Shown here: one piece after another, positions 27,388 to 35,298 of the stretch
Numbering within the stretch: the stretch's first letter is position 1
How the letters are laid out: the number at the start of each line of letters is the position of its first letter
NCBI GenBank assembly: GCA_965246935.1
Contig: CBDFGC010000014.1
Span: forward strand, 120,379 to 184,378
Source: JAZKFT01 sp965246935
GTDB lineage: Bacteria > Bacteroidota > Bacteroidia > Chitinophagales > Chitinophagaceae
Length of the DNA: 64,000 bases
Direction of reading: 5' to 3'
Translations under genes and position numbers: made by a program
Notes under the pieces: generated by a model
What the model was told of the DNA's origin: nothing
The model's input: only the letters and a program-made list of their open reading frames with translations
Databases searched by the model: none

Positions 27388-28889
27388 TGCAAAAACGTTT
27401 TGCCACGATATGGTTTTGTTATGTCAAAACGGATTGGTTTGCCCGCCGCCAGCCTCTGTTAAAAAACAGTGCTTTTGTGTTAGCGGCTCCCACGCATGGA
27501 CGATTGTTAGTGACAGACAGAAATATCCGGGCAACATTGCTTGGCGTAGATATCGGTATGGCAGTAGCAGATGCCAAAGCCATTTTCCCTTTGCTGCAGG
27601 TACTGGACGACCAACCGGGCCTGGCCGGTAAACTATTGAAAAACATGGCGGAATGGTGCATCCGATACACGCCTGTTATAGGGATAGATCCGCCTGACGG
27701 CCTGTTACTGGATATTACAGGCTGTACACATTTGTGGGGTGGGGAAGCGCAATACATAGCGGGTATTCACAAACGATTTACAGATTTCTCTTATACTGTT
27801 CGGATTGCTGTTGCAGATACTATTGGAACTGCCTGGGCAATAGCAAGGTATGGCAAGGAACCGCTCATTGTTGAAAGTGGTGCGCAAACCGATTCCCTGC
27901 TTTCGTTGCCACCACAGGCATTGCGGATAGAAGCCGGTATGGTGGAACAATTGGGAAAACTGGGCTTGCGTCGGGTGGGTGATTTTATTGGCTTACCCCG
28001 CAAGGCTTTACGCCGCCGCTTTGGTCCACAGTTTCTTCAGCGCATTGACCAGGCATTGGGCCTCGAAGAAGAATGGATAACGCCCGTTCACCCCATTGAG
28101 CCATACCAGGAACGCTTGCCCTGCCTGGAATTAATTGTCACCTCCACCGGCATTGAGATAGCGCTACAACGATTGCTGAATGCCTTATGCAGCCGCCTTC
28201 AGCAAGCGCAGAAAGGGCTTCGTATGGCCAATTTAACGTGTTATCGGGCAGATGGGAAGATAGAAAAAATAACGATTGGTACCAACCGCCCTACCTGCGC
28301 CATTAATCATCTTTTTACATTATTTGAAATAAAAATTAATTCAATAGAACCAGCACTGGGCATTGAGTTATTTACACTCGATGCTTTACAGGTGGAAGAC
28401 CTTTGTAACCGCCAGGAAAATCTTTGGGATGATGCAAAAGGATTAGATGATATTGGGTTGAGTGAATTATTAGATCGTATTGATGGCAAAGTGGGCGGTG
28501 GCAAAATACACCGGTACATGCCTGCGGAGCATTATTGGCCCGAGCGTTCTTATCAACCTGCCGTTTCTATTAATGAAAAATTACAGGATAGCTGGAAGAT
28601 AGACCGGCCAAGGCCCTTGCAGTTATTGAATAATCCTGAACCCATAGAAGTGGCTGCGCCCATTCCGGATTACCCACCGATGAACTTTCGCTACAAAGGG
28701 AAATTACATACCATTACACGGGCAGATGGGCCCGAACGTATTGAACAGGAATGGTGGCTGCAGGAGGGGCAGCACCGTGACTATTATGTAGTGGAAGATG
28801 AAGAAGGGCATCGCTATTGGTTGTTTCGGTCGGGGCATTATGATGCTACCAAATCGCATCAATGGTTTATTCACGGATTCTTTGCATAG
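27387..28889 (+). CDS. imuB: ImuB, catalytically inactive Y-family polymerase homologue
   Basis: Hub of the ImuA-ImuB-DnaE2 translesion complex; in the family it recruits DnaE2 and the beta clamp rather than synthesising DNA. It has 500 residues with the start at 27387, overlapping the imuA stop by one base. The Y-family palm is recognisable (LGVDIGMAVADAKAIFP, LLLDITGCTHLWGGE), but the SxDE catalytic dyad is replaced by LDIT, and the first acidic metal ligand near the N-terminus is not evident. A fingers/thumb and a little-finger-like region follow, then a C-terminal part with YWLFRSGHYD typical of ImuB. Confidence 0.9.
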   Translation: MQKRFATIWFCYVKTDWFARRQPLLKNSAFVLAAPTHGRLLVTDRNIRATLLGVDIGMAVADAKAIFPLLQVLDDQPGLAGKLLKNMAEWCIRYTPVIGIDPPDGLLLDITGCTHLWGGEAQYIAGIHKRFTDFSYTVRIAVADTIGTAWAIARYGKEPLIVESGAQTDSLLSLPPQALRIEAGMVEQLGKLGLRRVGDFIGLPRKALRRRFGPQFLQRIDQALGLEEEWITPVHPIEPYQERLPCLELIVTSTGIEIALQRLLNALCSRLQQAQKGLRMANLTCYRADGKIEKITIGTNRPTCAINHLFTLFEIKINSIEPALGIELFTLDALQVEDLCNRQENLWDDAKGLDDIGLSELLDRIDGKVGGGKIHRYMPAEHYWPERSYQPAVSINEKLQDSWKIDRPRPLQLLNNPEPIEVAAPIPDYPPMNFRYKGKLHTITRADGPERIEQEWWLQEGQHRDYYVVEDEEGHRYWLFRSGHYDATKSHQWFIHGFFA

Positions 28890-29263
28890 AGAATTTTTGT
28901 TCTATGATTTGTTATGCAGGCAAATCTGGTTCTCTTAGAAAGCACTATTGTTTGCAGTTTACTGAACCATACTGTCTTTTCTTTTTTTCTTGATAAAAAA
29001 AGAAACAAAAAATTCAAGGCTCCGAAATAAAAGCTAAAAATCATCCGCCGCGGCGGATAAACGAAAAAGAACTCGCTTCTTACTTCGTGTAGATGCAAGT
29101 TACGGCGGGCTCAAACAGCTTTTTCGTTCTTAATGGCAAGGCTCCTGATTTTCTTTACGCTTTTCGGGTGCCAATACAAATACACGTTTGATGTGCAATC
29201 AGCATCAATAATTGCAAAAAATAATTACCCATACTGCACATTAAAAAATAAAAAATTTTTACC
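28890..29263. other. Structured spacer between imuB and dnaE2
   Basis: 374 bp with no gene. It contains a perfect 16-bp palindrome ATCCGCCGCGGCGGAT (29043-29058) directly followed by a 10-bp inverted repeat, AACGAAAAAG (29060-29069) with CTTTTTCGTT (29119-29128). An A/T homopolymer-rich stretch (about 28978-29012) precedes it. It looks like a dispersed intergenic element inserted in the cassette rather than a promoter alone. Confidence 0.55.
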
Positions 29264-32200
29264 ATGGATTACAGGGAGTTACAGGTAACCACCAATTTCA
29301 GCTTTTTACGGGGTGCTTCCCACCCCGAAGAGTTGGTGGAACAGGCAGCAGCATTGGGATACAAAGAAATAGCCATTACCGATAAGAATAGTTTTGCAGG
29401 TATCGTACGGGCCCATGCCACTGCAAAAAAAATAGGTATACGGGTGATCATTGGCTGCTATCTGGAATTGATGGATGGAATAAATTTACTTGCCTACCCA
29501 ACAAACAGCAGTGCTTATTCACAGCTCTGTAATTTACTCACTACCGGTAACCGCCGTGTGGAAAAAGGAGCATGTCACTTACATAAAACGGACGTATATC
29601 AATATGCGAAAGGTGTAACATTTATTGCGATTCCACCTCCTGCATTGAATGAGCAATTTGATTTCGATAACTCTTTTACGGATATATTAAAAGAATACAA
29701 GGAACAGTTTGGTGATAGTTTGTATATCGCTGCCTGTAGAAAATACAATGGAGACGACCGGAAATACCTGTACCGGCTTGCCCAACTATCAGCCCGGTTG
29801 GGCGTTCCGCTGGTGGCAACAAACGATGTGCATTATCATGAACCGGCCCGACACCAGTTACAGGATATTATGACCTGCATCCGGGAGAAGTGTACCATCT
29901 ATACCGCTGGCTTCCGGTTGCATCCTAATGCTGAAAGGTTTCTGAAACCAGCGCCGGAAATGATCCGGTTGTTCCGGCAATATCCTGATGCCATTCTCCG
30001 CACCCGGGAAATTATGGAGAACTGTACCTTTTCGCTGGACGAATTAAAATATGAATATCCTGAAGAGATTACCACTGGTGGCCGCACTCCGCAGGAAGAA
30101 TTGACATTTCTTGCCTGGCAGGGTGCTACAGAACGTTACGGCGAAACCCTTCCTGAAAAAATAATCCATGCCGTCAATTATGAACTGGCTTTTATTGAGC
30201 AGATGAATTATGCCGCTTATTTTCTTACGGTGCATGATATTGTACGTTTTGCAAAGCAACAAAAAATTCTATGCCAGGGACGTGGTTCTGCTGCTAACTC
30301 TACGGTGTGCTACTGCCTGGGCATTACTTCTATTGACCCTATAAAATTCGATTTATTATTCGAACGCTTTATTTCTTCTGCCCGCAACGAGCCGCCGGAT
30401 ATTGATGTGGATTTTGAACATGAACGTAGGGAAGAAGTGATCCAGTATATCTATCAAAAGTATGGGCGGGATAGGGCAGCGATCGTAGCTACGGTAACAC
30501 AGCAACATCAAAAAGGTGCTATCCGGGACGTTGGAAAAGTGATGGGGCTGTCGGTTGATACAATTAACCGTTTGTCTGGTTCCATCTGGGAATTTACAGA
30601 TGAATGGTTCGAGGGAAAAAAGTTAACAGAGCAGGGCCTCAACCCGGATGATCAGCACCTGCGCAAAGTGCTGCAACTTACAAGGGAATTTATGGGTTTT
30701 CCCAGGCAACTGGGCCAGCATACCGGTGGCTTTGTAATTACCCGTGGAAAACTATGCGACCTGGTACCCATTATGAATGCCCGTATGGAAGACCGCACCT
30801 GCATTGAATGGAATAAGGATGATATTGATGCATTAGGTTTTATGAAAATAGATGTGTTGGCACTGGGTATGCTTACCTGCATCCGGAAAGCTTTTGATCT
30901 TGCAAAAGAAAATTATAACCTGGACCTTACCCTTGCCAATATTCCGCAGGATGATACAGCCGTTTATGATATGATCTGCCACGCAGATACCATCGGTGTT
31001 TTCCAGATAGAAAGCCGTGCCCAGCAGTCGATGCTGCCCCGGTTAAAACCACGATGTTTTTACGACCTGGTAATTGAAGTTGCCATTGTGCGGCCCGGGC
31101 CCATACAGGGAGATATGGTGCACCCCTATCTGCGCCGCCGTAATAACGAGGAGCCGGTGGAATATCCATCAAAGGAACTGGAAGAAATACTGAACCGCAC
31201 ATTGGGCGTTCCGCTTTTTCAGGAACAGGCCATGAAGATTGCTATTGCTGCCGCAGGCTTCACCCCTTCGGAAGCAGACGAACTCCGCAGGAGTATGGCT
31301 ACCTTTAAAGCAAAAGGGTTGGTAACGAAATTTGAGGAAAAACTAATTAAAGGGATGATGCAGAAAGGATACCCGCTTGAATATGCACAACGGATATTTA
31401 AACAACTGGAAGGATTTGGCAGTTATGGTTTTCCCGAAAGTCATGCTGCCAGTTTTGCGCTGCTGGTGTATGTGTCCAGTTGGATTAAATGTTATTATCC
31501 TGATGTATTTGCCTGTGCATTACTCAACAGCATGCCAATGGGGTTTTACCAGCCGGCACAAATTATTATTGATGCAGGAAAACATGGGGTAGTTGTAAGA
31601 CCGGTTGATATTAACTTCTCAAACCGGGACAACCGGCTGGAAGAAAGAACCGGTACATTTTGTGCGCTTCGCCTCGGTTTCCGGCAGGTAAAAGGGTTAA
31701 GGCCGGATGATATGGAAATATTGTTAACCAACCGGAAAAGTCCATACCGCACTATTAACCAACTCCGGGATATTGCATTGCCCGAATCAGCATTGGAAAA
31801 ACTGGCTAATGCCGATGCCTTCCGCTCCATTGGCCTTGACCGCCGGGAGGCTTTATGGGAGGTATCTACAAAAGACCGCCCCGTTGGCCTGTTTTCCGGA
31901 CAATCTGCCGCTGATGGAACAGACGAAAATATATCCCTGCCTGCTATGCCATTATCCGAACATGTGATACAGGATTATGCCGCTACTTCTTTGTCGTTAA
32001 AAGCACACCCGGTAAGTTTTATAAGGGAAAAATTACACCAGCTCCACATCATATCTACCAGCAAGTTAGCTACGCTTACAAACGGCGCAACGCTGAAAGT
32101 AGCCGGGCTGGTGTTGGTAAGGCAACGGCCCGGCACCGCAGGCGGCATCTGCTTTATGACGATTGAAGATGAAACCGGATTTGCCAACCTGGTAATTTTT

Positions 32201-32458
32201 GAAAAACTCTTCGAAAAGTTTCGCAAAGAGATACTGCGTTCGAAACTAATAATGGTAGAAGGAAAATTACAGATAGAAGGAGAGGTGGTTCATGTAATTG
32301 TGAAGCATTGCTACGACATCTCAGGGCTATTGCGTCATCTTACTGAATTACTAACGGATGATCCGGATGAAAAATCCATTCCACCACCAAATAAAAAAGT
32401 GCCGGTACGGGGAAATGTACAGGAAATCGTTTTCCCACAGGCCAGGAATTTTAAATAA
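29264..32458 (+). CDS. dnaE2: Error-prone DNA polymerase III alpha subunit DnaE2
   Basis: Translesion C-family polymerase. It has 1064 residues. The N-terminal PHP domain begins at residue 1 (TTNFSFLRGASHPEELVEQA). The palm carries PDIDVDF with D381 and D383 as metal ligands, then IDVLALGML with the third Asp. The thumb, fingers and helix-hairpin-helix region follow, and a C-terminal OB fold at about 950-1035. The C-terminal FPQARNFK is DnaE2-like. It completes the imuA-imuB-dnaE2 cassette, with an unusually long gap from imuB. Confidence 0.95.
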   Translation: MDYRELQVTTNFSFLRGASHPEELVEQAAALGYKEIAITDKNSFAGIVRAHATAKKIGIRVIIGCYLELMDGINLLAYPTNSSAYSQLCNLLTTGNRRVEKGACHLHKTDVYQYAKGVTFIAIPPPALNEQFDFDNSFTDILKEYKEQFGDSLYIAACRKYNGDDRKYLYRLAQLSARLGVPLVATNDVHYHEPARHQLQDIMTCIREKCTIYTAGFRLHPNAERFLKPAPEMIRLFRQYPDAILRTREIMENCTFSLDELKYEYPEEITTGGRTPQEELTFLAWQGATERYGETLPEKIIHAVNYELAFIEQMNYAAYFLTVHDIVRFAKQQKILCQGRGSAANSTVCYCLGITSIDPIKFDLLFERFISSARNEPPDIDVDFEHERREEVIQYIYQKYGRDRAAIVATVTQQHQKGAIRDVGKVMGLSVDTINRLSGSIWEFTDEWFEGKKLTEQGLNPDDQHLRKVLQLTREFMGFPRQLGQHTGGFVITRGKLCDLVPIMNARMEDRTCIEWNKDDIDALGFMKIDVLALGMLTCIRKAFDLAKENYNLDLTLANIPQDDTAVYDMICHADTIGVFQIESRAQQSMLPRLKPRCFYDLVIEVAIVRPGPIQGDMVHPYLRRRNNEEPVEYPSKELEEILNRTLGVPLFQEQAMKIAIAAAGFTPSEADELRRSMATFKAKGLVTKFEEKLIKGMMQKGYPLEYAQRIFKQLEGFGSYGFPESHAASFALLVYVSSWIKCYYPDVFACALLNSMPMGFYQPAQIIIDAGKHGVVVRPVDINFSNRDNRLEERTGTFCALRLGFRQVKGLRPDDMEILLTNRKSPYRTINQLRDIALPESALEKLANADAFRSIGLDRREALWEVSTKDRPVGLFSGQSAADGTDENISLPAMPLSEHVIQDYAATSLSLKAHPVSFIREKLHQLHIISTSKLATLTNGATLKVAGLVLVRQRPGTAGGICFMTIEDETGFANLVIFEKLFEKFRKEILRSKLIMVEGKLQIEGEVVHVIVKHCYDISGLLRHLTELLTDDPDEKSIPPPNKKVPVRGNVQEIVFPQARNFK

Positions 32459-32560
32459 ATTATTGAGTTAATATATACTTACGCGTAACGACAAAAAATA
32501 GTATTCCTTGCACTTGTTCATCTCCACGTTCAAGCGACGAACCGGAATTCTAAATAATTA

Positions 32561-32591
32561 TTTGGCAGTGTAAAACATTAGTCTATTTTTG
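32561..32591 (+). promoter_or_regulatory. Bacteroidota housekeeping-type promoter
   Basis: TTTG at 32561-32564, then 19 bp, then TATTTTTG at 32584-32591 (TAnnTTTG). This is the best match to the consensus in the window. It points to a start near 32596 and drives the short unit that ends at the hairpin at 32711-32745. Confidence 0.7.
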
Positions 32592-32595
32592 CTTC

Positions 32596-32682
32596 ATGAT
32601 TCACAATAATTATTATTTACTGTCCTCACTATTATGCCTCAGTAGCTGTGGCATGAAGGGCAGTTGTTTGTATGTGAGTTAA
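32596..32682 (+). CDS. Possible 28-residue micro-lipoprotein
   Basis: The frame gives a hydrophobic leader (YYLLSSLLCLSSC) with a lipobox ending in Cys, then GMKGSCLYVS. The segment CGMKGSCLY recalls the CGxKGxLY start of the mature LptM (YifL) family, a tiny lipoprotein that assists LPS-transport assembly; the resemblance is only about ten residues. The ATG lies about 5 bp after the -7 box, so the message would be leaderless or nearly so. It could equally be a chance frame in a small RNA. A terminator hairpin follows 28 bp after the stop. Confidence 0.35.
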   Translation: MIHNNYYLLSSLLCLSSCGMKGSCLYVS

Positions 32683-32710
32683 AAATTACACTTAATTTTT
32701 TTAGCATATA

Positions 32711-32746
32711 AAGCCCTTCAGGAAAAAATCTTGAAGGGCTTTTTGT
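32711..32746 (+). terminator. Strong hairpin terminator/attenuator directly before the tRNA array
   Basis: Stem AAGCCCTTCA (32711-32720) and TGAAGGGCTT (32732-32741), a perfect 10 bp with an 11-nt loop, followed by TTTTG. It fits a rho-independent terminator. The first tRNA begins only about 5 bp downstream, so either the array depends on read-through or this hairpin has a regulatory or processing role. Confidence 0.85.
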
Positions 32747-32749
32747 TTT

Positions 32750-32822
32750 GGCTCCTTAGCCCAACGGAAGAGGCGATAGTCTTAGGAACTATTCAGTGTG
32801 CGTTCGAATCGCACAGGAGCTA
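32750..32822 (+). tRNA. tRNA with anticodon TAG (Leu CUA) on a short-variable-loop body
   Basis: 73 nt. Acceptor GGCTCCT pairs with AGGAGCT (G1-U72 wobble) and the discriminator is A73. The anticodon stem is ATAGT/ACTAT with loop CTTAGGA, so anticodon TAG. The variable loop is only 5 nt (TCAGT). The T arm is GTGCG-TTCGAAT-CGCAC. Bacterial tRNA-Leu normally has a long variable arm; this one does not. CCA is not encoded. Charging with Leu is inferred from the anticodon and A73. Confidence 0.85.
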
Positions 32823-32829
32823 CTGCTTT

Positions 32830-32903
32830 GGCTGCATAATCCAACCGGAAGAGATGACAGACTTAAAATCTGTACAGTCCGGGTTCAAATCCCGGTGCAG
32901 CTA
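32830..32903 (+). tRNA. tRNA with anticodon TAA (Leu UUA) on a short-variable-loop body
   Basis: 74 nt, 7 nt after the previous one and clearly its paralogue (shared D-loop GGAAGAG and variable-loop end CAGT). Acceptor GGCTGCA pairs with TGCAGCT (G1-U72), discriminator A. Anticodon stem ACAGA/TCTGT, loop CTTAAAA, anticodon TAA. Variable loop ACAGT, 5 nt. T arm CCGGG-TTCAAAT-CCCGG. All stems are paired although their sequences differ from the previous tRNA, which argues for selection. CCA is not encoded. Confidence 0.85.
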
Positions 32904-32909
32904 CTATAC

Positions 32910-32985
32910 GGGCAAGTACCCAATACTGGCTATGGGATCCGTCTGCAAAACGGATTTAATCCGGGTTCAATTCCCGTCTTGCTCT
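32910..32985 (+). tRNA. tRNA-Cys (GCA)
   Basis: 76 nt. Acceptor GGGCAAG pairs with CTTGCTC (G2-U71 wobble) and discriminator U73, the Cys identity base. D stem CCC/GGG with a large D loop containing GG. Anticodon stem TCCGT/ACGGA, loop CTGCAAA. The outermost T-stem pair is mismatched. CCA is not encoded. Confidence 0.85.
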
Positions 32986-32992
32986 CAATTAT

Positions 32993-33076
32993 GGAAGGTT
33001 GGCAGAATGGTATTGCACCTGTCTTGAAAACAGTGATCGTGTAACAGCGGTGGGGGTTCGAGTCCTCCACCTTCCG
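32993..33076 (+). tRNA. tRNA-Ser (TGA)
   Basis: 84 nt, type II with a long variable arm (GTGTAACAGCGGTG). Acceptor GGAAGGT/ACCTTCC, discriminator G73 as expected for Ser. Anticodon loop CTTGAAA. T arm GGGGG-TTCGAGT-CCTCC with one wobble. CCA is not encoded. Confidence 0.88.
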
Positions 33077-33086
33077 CGAATGAATT

Positions 33087-33173
33087 GGAGGGTAGGCAGA
33101 CATTGGTTTGCTGCGGCATCCTGCTAAGATGTTCCGTGTAACAGCGGTGATGGTTCGATTCCATTGCCCTCCG
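33087..33173 (+). tRNA. tRNA-Ser (GCT)
   Basis: 87 nt, type II. Acceptor GGAGGGT/GCCCTCC, discriminator G73. Anticodon stem GCATC/GATGT, loop CTGCTAA. The variable arm contains the same 14 nt (GTGTAACAGCGGTG) as the preceding tRNA-Ser, so the two are paralogues with different anticodons. CCA is not encoded. Confidence 0.87.
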
Positions 33174-33182
33174 CAAAATTTT

Positions 33183-33268
33183 GGGCTGTCGGTAACGATG
33201 GCGGCGTTACGCCGGACTGTAGATCCGGTACGTTGGAAACACAGAGCGTTCGAATCGCTCACAGCCCA
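33183..33268 (+). tRNA. tRNA-Tyr (GTA)
   Basis: 86 nt, type II with variable arm TACGTTGGAAACACA. Acceptor GGGCTGT/ACAGCCC, discriminator A73 as expected. Anticodon stem CCGGA/TCCGG, loop CTGTAGA. T arm GAGCG-TTCGAAT-CGCTC. Last gene of the array. Confidence 0.9.
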
Positions 33269-33297
33269 CAAAAGATAATACTAATCCGTGGTTTACG

Positions 33298-33322
33298 TTG
33301 TCATGCTCCGTAGCATGGACAA
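33298..33322. repeat. Hairpin 30 bp after the tRNA array
   Basis: TTGTCATGCT, loop CCGT, AGCATGGACAA: a 10-bp stem with one bulge and no T-tract. It could be the 3' boundary of the array transcript or part of the neighbouring IS end. Confidence 0.3.
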
Positions 33323-33426
33323 AAATGAAACATCGTAGTACAGAAATAAATCCACTATCAAATATATTTATGTACCAACGGGTGTATATAATTGACATTA
33401 TTGTAAATTGAAAATGAAACATTTAG

Positions 33427-34275
33427 TTATTTTAAGACGAGATTCCACAGGCCTGCACAAATACCAACAATACAATTAATAGTAGCAATGGCTTTAATAG
33501 CTAAGCGATGTGATAAAATGTAGTAGCATTTCATACCGCCAATACTATGTTCGATCGTTATTCTTTGAGCTACCTTTTTTTTATTGGTTACTTTTTGTGG
33601 CTCATTTAATTCATTGATTTGCCCTTTTGCGCATCTCTTTTTCTTATGTGACATATACACTTTTTTGCATTTGTATAAGTCTTTAAATCCCTGAAATCCC
33701 AGATACATCCGGATAATCTTTTGTTTGAACCAATCCTGTTGAGCAGGAAAACAATCCTGTAACAAATGATAGTCATGCACACAGCCTTCATATACTTCAC
33801 TCACATTCAGTATCTGTTTTTTTGAATTGGTTCAGCAATAAAGATTTCACGGTATGACTTTTTTTTACTGCTGTAGCGATCCTGTTGTACTTCCTCATCA
33901 GCAGGGCGTTCCGTGCGTATTTCTGTTACATCTGTAATTAACTCCGGCTCTGAACGTAAATACTTTTTGAATTCTTGAAGTGTTTCAAAATGGCGGTGGA
34001 GGCATAGCCTGCTGCTGATTTAAAGACAGTTCCAACACTGCCAAATATTTTTGAAAGTTGCGCCGGGCTGATGAACTGTCCATATTAAAGACAACACCAA
34101 GGCAATCATGGGTCATACCTGTCTTTAACTGGAAGAGAGGGAAATAAAGGCAGTCTGCATAACTGTGCATCACCAGTTCCTGTTTTAGATTTTGCGTTCC
34201 CTGTTCCAAACTTATTTGATGCAACGTTTCATAAGCCTTACCGAAAGCAAGGGTTAAAGAATTAAACATAGCCAT
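33427..34275 (-). pseudogene. IS5-family transposase, two frameshifts
   Basis: The pieces assemble into a transposase of about 282 residues. The N-terminal part (34275 to about 33985) carries the helix-turn-helix (LKTGMTHDCLGVVFNMDSSS). The middle frame (about 33985-33820) carries the first DDE aspartate context (ELITDVTEIRTERPADEE). The C-terminal frame (33804-33427) has IEHSIGGMKCYYILSHRLAI, the family E-region. The first frame change, in the proline codons near 33990, is one extra base. The second is at a 7-A run (33817-33823 on the plus strand) and could be a frameshift site or a lost A. It lies directly beyond the tRNA array. Confidence 0.8.
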
Positions 34276-35298
34276 CGATAATCCGGTAGTCGCTTTTCAC
34301 TGCCGCTCATTTCGGGTGCATTACTTTTTCGTTTAGAGAAAAGTACATAGGTTAGAATACAAAATTTTAAGTTATGAGCAAAGAAGAATATGTGGCGCCT
34401 GCAGTAGCCTGCTACGAAGAACTACAGGTCCTCAACCAATTGGATAATTTTACGATTATAAGAAACAGTTTGTCGGCATCTGGCGGAATTTAGGCCGCCA
34501 GGTACTGGACAAAAATATCGGGGAGCCTGCAAAGGATCACCGCAAAAAAAAGACGCTCACCACTACCCTGCAGGGCTGTTGCAATCTGGGGCTGGACTCA
34601 CACTTGCGCCGGACTCTGTGCGGTGCATCCCTGTTACTTGTCTTCAAAAAGCAATAAAGTGGTAAAAAACAGGTGAAGTTTACACCCCATAGATCCTTTA
34701 AAACAAGGTGAGATAAGTAACAAGCCGGCACTGGACAGAGTCCGCCGCCAGAATGCAACAGCCCTGCCGTCCAGCCTGGTACTGATCCTGCCAATCACAT
34801 ATTTTTCCTTATACAGCGCTTCATCAAAATACTGATAATCTTCGGTGAAATGAACAAAAAAAGGCTTTTCGTTAGCCAACGAACTAACCGGACCTTTAAG
34901 CTGCAATTTGATGCACAGGTTTAGTACTTAAACCCCATTTGCCAGTCAGAAAGTTTTATAATTGTTGAAAGAATAGGCAGGTAGCTTTGAACAGAATAAG
35001 ATATAGTTCGTTAATTATGCCATGCCTGCATTCTGCCTGTCGTTTTCCCGACAATTACTTATTCCTAAACGCTTTACTACCGGGTTGATATTGCTACAGA
35101 GGGACGGCTATCCCGGCACTTTTTCAGTTTCATATTGCTGCAACTCATCGTCGCCTTAAAAGCATTCCGGTAACAGAAACGCAAAAAGGCATTGCAAAAC
35201 AGTAGCAACCCTGATCCAATGTGGCAGGACTTCTCTTCCGAAACATCATCAGCCGCCAACGTCCGGCTAACAGTTCAGTCCTTATTTCAATTAAACAT
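34276..35298. other. Gene debris between the IS5 remnant and susC
   Basis: About 1 kb with no complete gene. A plus-strand fragment starts at 34374 (MSKEEYVAPAVACYEELQ) and continues after a frame change near 34450 (KQFVGIWRNLGRQVLDKN, to about 34655), as if a mobile-element protein had decayed. A minus-strand frame (34634-34906) contains KPFFVHFTEDYQYFDEALYK and may be a fragment of another gene. Neither family is recognised. The last 300 bp must contain the promoter of the following susC. Confidence 0.45.

Noticed and set aside
26653..32458. imuA-imuB-dnaE2 as an undescribed system
   Set aside because: It is a known damage-tolerance cassette; only the spacer is unusual.
32731..33044. Two plus-strand frames across the tRNA array
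   Set aside because: They consist of tRNA sequence; the cloverleafs explain the region.
32930..33271. 113-residue minus-strand frame over the tRNAs
   Set aside because: Antisense to tRNA genes, no protein-like features.
34950..35298. Possible riboswitch upstream of susC pair 1
   Set aside because: I looked for conserved cobalamin or TPP type boxes and found none that are convincing.
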